From NCBI GenBank assembly GCA_032718475.1, contig JAUCBJ010006862.1:1-60459 (forward strand): DNA of 60,459 nt. The letters run 5' to 3'. Both the position numbers and the translations under genes were made by a program. Below, piece after piece: positions 33,813 to 43,839 of the stretch. The notes beneath the pieces are model-generated. The model was not told the DNA's origin. It made no database searches and saw nothing but the letters and a program-made list of their open reading frames with translations. How positions within the stretch are numbered: the first letter of the stretch is position 1; each line of letters begins with the position of its first letter. The stretch comes from Nemertoderma westbladi (lineage: Eukaryota; Xenacoelomorpha; Nemertodermatida; Nemertodermatidae).

Positions 33813-35528
33813 TTACCGTTGGTTTATCAGTGTGGAATTCGATTGTTGGTTGTGTAACAGTTGCGAGGCTGGCGGCACGCCCATGATGTTCCAGGAACTG
33901 TGTACACGGGTTACTGGTGGGGAGACAACAACGTAACTACCAGATGACGTCATGTTATCTGTGGTCCGGTTGCCATGGGAGTGGCCAATAGTGGCCGGTC
34001 TAGCTTGGCGTACCGACTGCCTTGCCAGTAACTCGACAGTGTAGCTGTTTGGTTTCACCCCAGAATTATTATTATTATTAATGTAGGAATTCCAGTCACT
34101 TCGTGTCTTATATCGCGGTGCGTCTGGGGGGTCTGCGACCGGGGAGTTGGTTCCCAGTTCGTCTGAGAGGGTCTGCAGTTGCGTCGCGTTTAGTGCGATG
34201 TTACGTTTTAGTTGATCGGTTAGAGAGAGAGAAATACCCTGGTGTTTTTGTGTATCGGTTACAGACAGTGGCATACGATGCTGAGTAAGGGGATTACTCT
34301 GCTGGCTATGGGGATTACTCTGTTGGCTATAGGGATTACTCTGTTGGCTATAGGGATTACTCTGTTGGCTATAGGGATTACTCTGCTGGCAATGGGGATT
34401 ACTCTGCTGGCTATGGGGATTACTCTGTTGGCTATAGGGATTACTCTGCTGGCTATGGGGATTACTCTGCTGGCTATGGGGATTACTCTGTTGGCTATGG
34501 GGATTACTCTGTTGGCTATGGGGATTACTTTGATGGCTATGGGGATTACTCTGTTGGTTATAGGGATTACTTTGCTGGCTATGGGGATTACTCTGCTGGC
34601 TATGGGGATTACTCTGTTGGTTGTAGGGATTACTTTGCTGGCTATTGGGATTACTCTGCTGGCTCTGGGGATTACTCTGTTGGCTATAGGGATTACTCTG
34701 CTGGCTATGGGGATTACTCTGCTGGCTATGGGGATTACTCTGTTGGCTATAGGGATTACTCTGCTGGCTATGGGGATTACTCTGCTGGCTATGAGGATTA
34801 TTTAGCATCCCATCTGCTCCAAATGGGTTCCGCCCAAATATAATAGGCTGGCTGTGACGTCGCGGGTTGGCGGAGCGACTAGAAGGAATCTCGGGTAGCC
34901 GGACGTTATCCCGGGCAGGTAGTCTGGGACCGCTACTGAATCCTCGGACCGGGGATACACTCGTAAAGAATCCACGGAACACGACGAAGTTGTTAACCTG
35001 CGGGACCGTGGCCCTGAGGTTGTAATGCTTGGCGAGGAAGGAGAGCAGTTTATCGGAAGGCCGATCCACCGCCATGGATTTGGGATCAATGGATTCCGTA
35101 ACCAACATCCGCTGGAATAATCGGCGACCGAACCCACTGCGTTGCAGCGATTCGTGTACGTAGAAATCCAGCACACAGAGCGGTTCGCATTCTATCTGAG
35201 TCCCCCCGCCGTCCCGGAGAAACAGTTTCTTTCTGCCGATCTTCAGTAAACCTATAAGATTCGGTTTCCCCAACGACCCTCCCTTCATCAAGTAAAGTAT
35301 TTGGTCCGAGTGTTTTAGTCGTCTATACGTGGTTATCGTAGATTTTAGGTGCTGTGCCTTGGCCGATAGGTCTCCTATAGAGTCTATCGCCCATTCTAAT
35401 TGGTTAGATAAATCACCACGGTAACCAATCATCCCAGACCCAAATCTTTCTAAGTGGTTCAAGTAATGGCTATCTATGCGAGTTATTTCATCTTTAAGAA
35501 GAACATTCAAATCATATTGGAATTCCAT
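33813..35528 (-). CDS. ATAT1: Alpha-tubulin N-acetyltransferase 1
   Basis: Acetylates Lys40 of alpha-tubulin in the microtubule lumen, using acetyl-CoA. The 571-aa single-exon frame starts MEFQYDLNVL, aligning with the family start (human MEFPFDVDAL), so the start is secure. Residues 1-190 are the catalytic domain: KIGRKKLFL at 97-105, EPLCVLDFYVHE at 115-125 with the catalytic-site Asp at 121, the acetyl-CoA loop QRSGFGRR at 129-136, DRPSDKLL at 155-162, and NKHYNL-like AKHYNL plus VPQVNNFVVF at 175-184. The tail contains about 25 heptads of NPHSQQS type (residues 244-418), then a basic Ser/Asn-rich end. Tails in this family are poorly conserved and disordered, but this repeat is unusual. 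The absence of introns is notable for this gene. Confidence 0.95.
   Translation of the reverse strand: MEFQYDLNVLLKDEITRIDSHYLNHLERFGSGMIGYRGDLSNQLEWAIDSIGDLSAKAQHLKSTITTYRRLKHSDQILYLMKGGSLGKPNLIGLLKIGRKKLFLRDGGGTQIECEPLCVLDFYVHESLQRSGFGRRLFQRMLVTESIDPKSMAVDRPSDKLLSFLAKHYNLRATVPQVNNFVVFRGFFTSVSPVRGFSSGPRLPARDNVRLPEIPSSRSANPRRHSQPIIFGRNPFGADGMLNNPHSQQSNPHSQQSNPYSQQSNPHSQQSNPHSQQSNPYSQQSNPQSQQSNPNSQQSNPYNQQSNPHSQQSNPHSQQSNPYNQQSNPHSHQSNPHSQQSNPHSQQSNPHSQQSNPHSQQSNPYSQQSNPHSQQSNPHCQQSNPYSQQSNPYSQQSNPYSQQSNPHSQQSNPLTQHRMPLSVTDTQKHQGISLSLTDQLKRNIALNATQLQTLSDELGTNSPVADPPDAPRYKTRSDWNSYINNNNNSGVKPNSYTVELLARQSVRQARPATIGHSHGNRTTDNMTSSGSYVVVSPPVTRVHSSWNIMGVPPASQLLHNQQSNSTLINQR
34275..34799 (-). repeat. 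Coding minisatellite in the ATAT1 tail, 21-bp unit, about 25 copies
   Basis: Each 21-bp unit encodes N-P-[HY]-S-Q-Q-S. Variation is almost confined to the third residue (His, Tyr, Gln, Asn), with rare Ser-to-Asn or Cys and Gln-to-His changes. The frame is kept throughout. The opposite strand shows a long open frame (34242-34805) that is only the shadow of this repeat. Confidence 0.95.
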
Positions 35529-37530
35529 AATAGTAGTAATATACGGTGCATAAAATAACTTAATAAGGGTGCATTCGTACTGCCTACTGGCAGAGTGGTA
35601 TAGCAGTATAGCGGGTAGCCTACCAAATAATAAATAGTCCTATTTATAAAATGAAAATTTGTTTGCGCCGTACCACCAACTGCATTTAATACCGGCAGAC
35701 CGGTATGTTACCAAAAATGAATAAATTGATGTTAAATAAATTTTAAATGACTGAATGATGCACCTCTGGGAGTTAGAAGGATTAGCATCGTGGAAGTATA
35801 ACACCGACTTCCGAGTTGAATTACATGACAGCTTCAATTGCCAAATATGGTTTAGGCCTGACCGACTAAAAACCCCTTACTGCCTTACAGGACAGCCTTA
35901 CTTACTGCCTTAATATGCTAGCAGCTAAGGCCTTGCTTCAAATAAAAACAAATGGCTATAACGTCCGGATTTCAGCGAATTTAATTTAGAGTTAAGGTAA
36001 GACCAGGACCAGTGCAATAACTACAATCAGGCAATAGCCTGATAGCTGAATAATAGAATAGGCCACGGTACCGATAAATGAATACGGTGGTACAAAATAT
36101 ATTTATATTTATATATATGAAACACTATTAGGCCTACTGTATTAACACTGAGCAGTAAACAGTGCACCACCTGCCACACATATAGCTGCATAGCTGTGTA
36201 GGAGGCCCTACCGGTATTATATAACAACATTTCGTATGACTGGCATACATGCCTGTGCCTGATGCCACATGGTGAAATACATATTATTCAGTACCGGAAA
36301 TTTGAAAGCAACTGGCATTGGTCTGTTGGTTTCTGCCGGTAGTAGTACCCATAAAGCAGTAGTACATGGCCTACAGCTTATATGTGATATTCCGAGACTA
36401 ATGTTTCAGTATATATGTTGCTATGGAAACTTGCGATAAACGTGGCGCATTTAAATTGGGAATTTGAATATTAGTGTATAAAATTGTTTTATTAAAGTAA
36501 CCAACCTATAGTTTTATTAGAGTGGCACATTGTTTTCTTAAAGTGACACATTGTTTTATTAAATTCGTACATTGTTTTATTATTAAAGTGGCATATTATG
36601 GCCAATGTGAAATTGACTGGACTTTCTGCTGTTGTATTTCACTTTGCAGTTTAGGCCCTTGTGAACAATACCATGTTTTTCACTTAAAACCTAGGTTAGC
36701 TAAGGGCTGAACACAAATTTTAATTCTTAATACAAAGTTACAATAAAATTGCGCCCGAAAAGTGAAAACCTATGGTTTTCTTCACATGGCTGCACACTTT
36801 TCCGTCCATGTGAAGTTTCCTAGGCAGCCAGGATTCCCTTTCCCAACTAAAAAATAGACGACAGAAAGGAATTTGACCCCATTCACTATCCTCCAATTGC
36901 TCTGAAAGCTGCTCCTTTCCCTCATTTGGTAGGTAACAATAACGTTTATGGTTATGGTTAGAAAATCCGAATCATGTAACCTGATTGCTCCTGAGGTCTT
37001 TTCTATTACCCCTACTCAAGGTCGTGATCCTACTGTTACTCCTATTACGAAAAAAATTCGATTTCGACCTACAGTATCTCCAGGTACTGACTGTCCCATG
37101 GAGCTATATACTAGATGATTAATGATTCAGCTTATTGCTACAGTATAATAGCACTCTATATAATTTAGTTGCCAAGAATTGTGAATCCCCCCCATAATAC
37201 CATGGAAGAAATCCATTAACTCGTGTGGAACAACAAAATCATCATTGGCTGGCTATAATAGCAACTGATTGTTGTTTATTGAATTTTTCGTAACTCCACT
37301 ATGGTGATTAATATTACTGTAGACCTACTGTGGTAGCTTCTATAGAAACCATGGTAAACAAGTTTACAATGGTCTATTTCTGTTCAACCCTTTTATTTAT
37401 ATATTAGTAATTTTAATTTGCATATAATTAACATAAAACAGTATTACAGTATATACATACATCCAACAGTCAACACCTTTGTTGGTAGACTTTTGTAAAC
37501 AATACGAACCTATAAGCAACAGTATTTAGT
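35529..37530. other. Intergenic region between ATAT1 and the Grb2-like gene
   Basis: The two genes are divergently transcribed, so promoters of both should lie here. No further gene was recognised. A single dispersed copy of the 68-bp-type motif (CTGCTCCTTTCCCTCATTTG) lies near 36911. Several TAGGCCTA and ACCGGT palindromes occur. The N-terminal PAQR exon was not found here either. Confidence 0.4.
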
Positions 37531-38175
37531 ATGGAGGGTGTCGCTTTATACGACTGCGATGGGAGGGACCCTTCCGAGCTGTCTGTAGTAAAAGGCGACG
37601 AACTTTTGGTCCTAAAGATACCCAATAACGAAAAAAACTTGTGGTACGTGATGGAGAATCGACGGACTAGAATGGTGGGGGTCTTACCGAGCACATACGT
37701 GGAAATGAAACCACATGATTGGTTCTACCATAAGGTTGGGCGCCGTGGTAGTCAGGTGTTGCTGGGGAGACAGGTGAGAGAAGGTACTTTCATCGTGCGA
37801 CCGGCCCAGAGCAGCCAGATGTTGTTCTCGCTATCGGTTAAGAGATCGACCAAAATAGAAAACTATAAAATAAACCGGGACGTCGACAGAAGGTTTTCAG
37901 TGTTTACCGCTAAGTTTGACTCTCTGAACCAACTGGTGGACAATTATCGCAGCAACTCATTCACTCACAGCGGCGTTATGTATCTGCGCGAGATGGGAGA
38001 GGTGGCACAGGTCGTGAAGAAGTATAAACCAAAAGAGGCGGGCGAAATAGCCCTAAAGAAGAACAAATGGGTGGAGATAATTGCTAGACCTTCCTGTGAA
38101 TGGTGGATGGGAAAGGTCGCTGGTTCTGAGTGTGGTATATTCCCAGCCAGTCATGTGAGGTCCTCTCTAATATAG
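37531..38175 (+). CDS. Grb2-like SH3-SH2-SH3 adaptor, intronless
   Basis: 214 aa against 217 for human Grb2, same domain order. The N-terminal SH3 (1-57) has ALYDCD, Trp38 and the PSTYVEMKPHDWF junction typical of Grb2. The SH2 (63-153) has GTFIVRPA with the phosphotyrosine-binding Arg90 and FDSLNQLVDNYRS. The C-terminal SH3 (159-214) has CEWWMGKV and GIFPASHV. Grb2 couples phosphotyrosine receptors to Sos/Ras; a similar adaptor role is inferred. Odd points: the Grb2 EF-loop Trp that forces pYxN binding is replaced by Phe125, and the second SH3 has lost its ALYDF-type strand (VVKKYK) and some RT-loop acids. The single exon suggests a retrogene or an intron-losing genome. AATAAA lies 41 bp after the stop. 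Confidence 0.92.
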   Translation: MEGVALYDCDGRDPSELSVVKGDELLVLKIPNNEKNLWYVMENRRTRMVGVLPSTYVEMKPHDWFYHKVGRRGSQVLLGRQVREGTFIVRPAQSSQMLFSLSVKRSTKIENYKINRDVDRRFSVFTAKFDSLNQLVDNYRSNSFTHSGVMYLREMGEVAQVVKKYKPKEAGEIALKKNKWVEIIARPSCEWWMGKVAGSECGIFPASHVRSSLI

Positions 38176-38215
38176 AATGGGCACGCAGTGAACAAATCCG
38201 TAACATTATGTTGAC

Positions 38216-38221
38216 AATAAA
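38216..38221 (+). terminator. Polyadenylation signal AATAAA of the Grb2-like gene
   Basis: Canonical hexamer 41 bp downstream of the TAG stop at 38173-38175, followed by T-rich sequence. The predicted 3' untranslated region would be very short, about 60 bases. Confidence 0.6.
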
Positions 38222-39268
38222 TTGTTTAATTTTCAAATTCTGCTGTGTCTTTTCAAATACTGCTCTGTCTTTTGAGAAAAAACATTACACTACGAACTAG
38301 GGCGGTACTAGCTCTACTGTATAACATACAGTATTGCGGATGTCAACAATAACGTTTACTATTATAAACTATTATTTCGATTAACAGAAAAACACAATAA
38401 GATATCCTTTCCTTTTTATATCCTCTTTCTCATTTACAAAAATCCATATCTGTGATTGTATCAGATCAAATTTTATTAAAATATTAAGGATTAGAATTTA
38501 CGAAAATTTGCTGCTGCAACCGGGTCTCGAACTCGGTAAATAATCGCACAGCATCTATGCTCTGACCGCTGAGCTAAAATAACGTACTTTCTGCCACTAA
38601 AATAGTGGTAGAAAGTAATAATAGTGCGCGAAAGCTCTACTTTCTTGCACTATTTTCTACAAAATTTAGTGAAAAAAGTGGATTTATCAGATAAAAGTAA
38701 TTATTTAACAATAAAGTTATTGGACTATCTGTAACAGTTTAAACGTAAATAAGATGTAAAATAATTTCAACATAATTTTCAAAAGAGGGAAATACTTGAA
38801 TACAGTAAAACTTAACGTGAAATACAGTATAATACAAATACTTTTCGTTGCTTTACTTTAACTCCACGTTTTCGCTAATGTATTGCTTTAAACATTAGTT
38901 TATTATTTTGATCAATTATACATCATATGATGTAAATATACATTCTGTAATAAATTTTAATTTTATAGTCAAATGTAATTTTATTCCTAAAAATTGCCAT
39001 TTTGCAGCTTGAAAATTGAAGTCATTTTCTATGGGACGCTTTATATCACTCAGGGATTTTCAGTAATTATATTATTCTACAAAAAGAAAGTAACATAATA
39101 AAATATAGGCATACTCTCGTAAGAAACTGCGCACTGATTAAAATATATTAAAAAAATAGTTTCAATAAGTTATACCATGTACAGTATAATACGAGTATAA
39201 GCAAGTAATACACTCATTTGTAACATACCAATCAATGCATGCCACGCCGGCTCGAGTGGGAATATATA
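38222..39268. other. Non-coding flank
   Basis: Apart from the tRNA-like sequence, no gene was seen. A hairpin with arms AATAGTGC and GCACTATT lies near 38618-38652. Confidence 0.4.
38511..38586 (-). tRNA. tRNA-like sequence, probably a pseudogene or SINE head
   Basis: On the minus strand TAGCTCAGCGGTCAGAGCA is an A-box/D-arm and GAGTTCGAGACC a B-box/T-loop at the right spacing, and the T stem pairs at four of five positions. The acceptor stem pairs poorly (about four of seven). The anticodon arm is weak, with C instead of the invariant U33 (nominal anticodon UGU). It is therefore more likely a degenerate or tRNA-derived repeat than a working tRNA. It is preceded on the minus strand by a small foldback region (38585-38655). 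Confidence 0.35.
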
Positions 39269-39852
39269 ATAGGCCTGCACGAACCAGCGTATGCGAGTGA
39301 GAGAAATATGGAACGAGAGCCAGATAGTGGAATAGGCCTACACGAACCAGCGTATATGCGAGTGAGAGAAATATGGAACGAGAGCCAGATAGTGGAATAG
39401 GCCTGCACGAACCAGCGTATATGCGAGTGAGATAAATATGGAACGAGAGCCAGATAGTGGAATAGGCCTGCACGAACCAGCGTATATGCGAGTGAGATAA
39501 ATATGGAACGAGAGCCAGATAGTGGAATAGGCCTACACGAACCAGCGTATGCGAGTGAGATAAATATGGAACGAGAGCCAGTAGTGGAATAGGCCTACAC
39601 GAACCAGCGTATGCGAGTGAGAGAAATATGGAACGAGAGCCAGATAGTGGAATAGGCCTACACGAACCAGCGTATATGCTTGTGAGAGAAATATGGAACG
39701 AGAGCCAGTAGTGGAATAGGCCTACACGAACCAGCGTATGCGAGTGAGAGAAATATGGAACGAGAGCCAGATAGTGGAATAGGCCTACACGAACCAGCGT
39801 ATATGCTTGTGAGAGAAATATGGAACGAGAGCCAGATAGTGAAATAGGCCTA
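39269..39852. repeat. Minisatellite, about 65-bp unit, about 9 copies
   Basis: Unit built on TAGGCCTACACGAACCAGCG, then TATATGCGAGTGAGAG and AAATATGGAACGAGAGCCAG. Some units lack a TA or an AGA, giving 61-65 bp. Each unit begins with the TAGGCCTA palindrome that is also scattered across the right half of the window. The minus-strand frame at 39162-39473 is a repeat shadow. Confidence 0.9.
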
Positions 39853-41579
39853 CAAGTACTTTCAAATATGTCGTTTTATTTTAAAGTTTCGAAGTTTTAT
39901 TAATTACAAATGACATATTATATTGGAACCAGCAACGTACCTTACGGTTGCGGTAACAACCTATGTACAGTACAGTAGCTTGTGTTGCCTGAAGCCTAAA
40001 CGCTGCAGCCATTCATTATCATTCAGAAGGTAGTGACAGAATGAATGACACCAGTACCTTACGACCTTAGGACATACGTAGCTTGTGATGTCTGAATCTG
40101 TGATGAATGGCTTAATGTTAAGCCTACGTCGCTACCTCAGCGCAACCGTATAGAATATGATACAATCATACTGAAATAATACTGTTACTTTAGTTCACGC
40201 TGTGATATATAGCACCCCATAGCCCATCTTTGGGTTTACTTTATTTCACGGCGTACTTCACGCCAACTTGAAAATAAAATATTTAGTTTAAAAAAAAAGT
40301 TTAAAAAATTAATATCTAGTATTGTTTAGTATTCTAGTAAATTGTAAATAAATAAATGAAAAATAAATAAATAAAATAAAATGAATAAATTATATGGAAG
40401 CCCTTTCTCTGCCCAGCACATTCACTTCCACTGCGACTCTTCTTTTCCACACTTCTTGCACTCGGCTACCACACAGACAGCAGCTATTCAGCTAGCCACA
40501 CAACCAATATAATAATCAACCCACCTTCATCGTATTGGCTGTATGGCTAGCTGCATAGTAGCCTAGGGTAGCCGAGTCGATATGTTACTCCTTGCTTATG
40601 ACAATAATGGTTCCACCTCATGTTAAATAATTACATATTCTGCAATAAATATTTACACAACATTATTGGCATCTGTTATCCGTTGACTACCGTTGCCTGA
40701 TGTACACATGAGATTGCCTAGTAACTTAAAATTGTATCATTATAAACTTTATTTATTTGAAATTTTATTGAAATTTATTTAATAAAGATATATTGTAGAT
40801 TTATTTCCTTATAATTCTTTGACAATGTATCTTGACAAGATATCGCTGCTGGGTTGTTTCCCTACAGTATAGAATGGATGAGAAAGATAAGGTGTCGATT
40901 TTGGATTCATCCAATTAATCAGAAAAGAGGAACGCATTGAGTTATAGGTAATCATTACTATAGTTAGTAATAAGTTCTTCAATTATAATGTCAGTTCAAT
41001 ATTACAAATAGTTCTGAAATTGGCAATATATCAGAATTGCTACTTTATACAAACATACATATGGAATTCCATCATCTTTAAAAAAAAAATAGAACATTAT
41101 ATCACACTGCGATTTGAAAGATGATTGATGAGAGATGAAAGACCTTTTGTGAATGCCTCCATAGACGGCAGTGTTTTCTAAAAATATAATTAGAATGATA
41201 GATGGGTGATGGAAGCTCATGTGTGCATCGGGCCTAAGGGCCATTCTATTTCGTTTCAATGGCACTCTAATAATGGTGCTATATGTGAGATATAAATATT
41301 TATTAAACAGTCAGAAATAAATAAATAAATGAGGTTTTTATCAGTTAGATAATGTTCGGTAAATTTCTCCCAACTCAACGGCAACCCGGCAGCTGCCTCT
41401 GTTGACCCCCCCCCCCCCCCCCCCCCCATAATCCGTCCCTGCATTGGTATTGCTCACTAAGGCACAGATAGTCCTGACTCAAGCGGTCTTTAGTGGCCGA
41501 GAATGCAGTTAAGGCTGCATGCTGCATCTAGGTCCCTAAACAGGGAGTACTCTCTGAACAGGGGAATAATCTACAGGAG
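39853..41579. other. Non-coding stretch with a C homopolymer
   Basis: No gene was recognised. It holds a 22-C run at 41406-41427 followed by a possible DNA-transposon end (CAGGGACGGATTATGG on the minus strand). The 87-aa and 62-aa minus frames here have no recognisable content. Confidence 0.4.
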
Positions 41580-43215
41580 TTTATAAAACCAACAGGTTGA
41601 TGTCATCAAGGATGCCGATGAGAGCAGCAGCAGGCTATCATCCCTTGTCTGGTATGGAAATTGATCAACTCGCTGATTGGGAGGAAAAGCCAACCAACCA
41701 CCGAGGTCAAGGCAGCATTACCAGCCTATCGCCTTAATGATTGGAAGGCCCACTGGAAGCTCCTGAATAATGACAGGGTATTACTAACTTTGTAATTCCC
41801 ACTATCTTCTTTGCTAAAGTCAAGGCTGCTGCAAAGAGCTTTAAGAACAATCGTGTCCCCCCTGTGGGGCAAGTGTTTGGAGAACAGTGTTTGGAGCTCA
41901 TTCACCCAATCAAAATATCATGTACAGAACGAAGATAGTACCACAAGGAATGAAAACAAATAAGTTGGTGCCATCAGTTCCCAAGAAGGGCAACCTAACA
42001 CTCTATGGTTCTTTTCGGGAAATCTCATTGATCTCGATTGCTGCAAAGCTATACAATATAATTCAATTAAATCGCACAGGGATCCCATTGTGAGACTGCT
42101 ATGCGGAAATCAGAATGGGTTCTGTAAAGGTCGTGGGACCATGGAGCTCATTATTGCGCTTTGAAGGATAATTGAAGAGTTTTCAGAAAAGAAAGAGAGA
42201 CTCTACAATTGAAGGCGACACAGATCGATTCGAAGTGTTATGGTGAGTCCTCCGGGGTGACACACTTGCACCGTTCTTATTCAAAATTATGGTTGACTAT
42301 TCTACGCATGACCTTAGATTATCATAATGAAAATGGGGTGATGGTAACACCACCCACCAACTGACTCAAGTCGGGAAAATCCACCCAAGTACCTAACTGA
42401 TCTAGACTTTGCTGATGACTTAGGAGTACTCTCAGAATCACTAGAAGGAGCCCAACCGCTTCTCAGCTCATTAGTAGAGGTTGCTTCCAGTGTTGGTCTT
42501 TTTATTAACTCCAAGATGATCAAAATTGTGACAGTTAACATTAAAAGTCCTCAAGAAATGTCTGATCGGATCGTATGAGCATAAGCTCAAAGGATGGTGT
42601 GCTGGGCATGTGGACGACTTCTGTTACCTGGTATAGATACGGGAGTCAGATGAGGACCTTCTACTGTATGTAATACGTAAGCAGCATTAAATGTGCAGTC
42701 CAGGATTTAGAAGTCACACAGAATACGTCGGAAATTTAAGGTTTGATTATTTAGAGCAGCAGTAGAACCAGTACTCCTTTATGTGAGCCCGTGCTGGGTT
42801 CTAATTTAGGACACAAAATCTCTTGATGGCATATACACAAGAATGCTACTGTACGACGTATTCACACGTATTCACAAACATTATACAGTAGTGGAGGTGT
42901 ATCAATGGTCCCTCCAAGCTTTGACACTTGAACAGACCCGCCACCGCTTTGCAGGACATTGACATTTTCGCTGTGAGACCAGCCTGTGCATAATCTTGTG
43001 CTTTGGCAGTCTCGTGGAGAAAATAAGCATGGTGGACACTGGACAGCCCATGACTTTCTTGAGTGAGACGCCTCTTAAAGGACACTGGCCTTGAAGATGC
43101 GGATAATCGCGCGACAGTCATGGAGTTTTGGCGACGCAATTTTGTCGATAACCCGGTATATAGCATTCTTAGTGCAAGCTGTATTGCAGCGTGCCGATTG
43201 TGATTGTATTGTGGC
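41580..43215 (+). mobile_element. Degraded RTE-like retrotransposon copy
   Basis: Same family as the copies at 806 and 26475. Recognisable pieces in order: PKKGNLTLYGSF around 41975-42015, the FADD-equivalent region near 42405, the thumb end near 42745, and the C-terminal end down to the 3' tail near 43190. Frameshifts and stops break it throughout. It is clearly older than the other copies. Confidence 0.75.
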
Positions 43216-43334
43216 AGCACAATTTAGTTGTTAAGCGGGTATAGTTGCAATCCAGCATGCCAATTATATAAGCTAGGTGTGTCATCCATCAGCTACACAC
43301 ACATGGATGGATTACTGGTGTCTGTCTAATAATG

Positions 43335-43622
43335 GGTGAGTACCAAGGACTACTATACTACTGTAGTATAGTAGTCCTTGGTGAGTACAAAACAAAGACC
43401 AAAGACGATTTTACTGCCCGTTCTGTACAAAACAAAGAAGTAAAGTCGCGTTAAGTCCTAAAGAGCGTTACGTCCCATTGCCATTTAAAGGAGCAGGTTA
43501 GTAAATGAGCAGGTTACAGATGCGTGTTGGGGAACCAAAACAATAAACGAAAGTTAACACATGTTACAAGATTATGCAAGTCTTTATAACAGTATAATTG
43601 TGCCTTTGTTTTGTACTCATCC
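43335..43622. mobile_element. MITE of 288 bp with a 41-bp perfect palindrome
   Basis: The 11-bp direct repeat GTCTAATAATG flanks it (43324-43334 and 43623-43633), consistent with a target duplication. The inner 15-bp perfect inverted repeat GAGTACAAAACAAAG lies at 43383-43397 and, inverted, at 43604-43618. The left end GGTGAGTAC occurs twice (43335 and 43380), separated by the palindrome at 43342-43382 (20-bp perfect arms around one central T). The element also carries one copy of the dispersed motif containing CAAAACAATAAACG (about 43536). No coding capacity. Confidence 0.7.
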
Positions 43623-43839
43623 GTCTAATAATGTAGTCTCTGGCCTCTACTCTGCTTAGGAGGGATAGGGATATTGTATTATAGTCACGTAGGAAGTTAG
43701 GTTCCCACCGATTTTATATGGTAAAAAAATCACTAAAATCAAACAGTCAAAGGCTCACACTAAACTGCTAAACCGTAAACGCAGACTGTCTACTGGATAA
43801 TTCCAATAATAAATAACCAATTAACCAACAATCACCGCA

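Noticed and set aside
34242-34805. 187-aa plus-strand frame of MGITLLA repeats
   Set aside because: It is the complementary shadow of the ATAT1 coding minisatellite; ATAT1 homology fixes the coding strand.
38511-38586. A functional tRNA gene
   Set aside because: The A and B boxes are good, but the acceptor and anticodon stems pair poorly and U33 is missing; kept only as a tRNA-like feature.
39162-39473. 103-aa minus-strand frame
   Set aside because: It is a translation of the 65-bp minisatellite and has no other support.
41256-41444. 62-aa minus-strand frame with a glycine run
   Set aside because: The glycine run is the C homopolymer read on the other strand; no homology seen.
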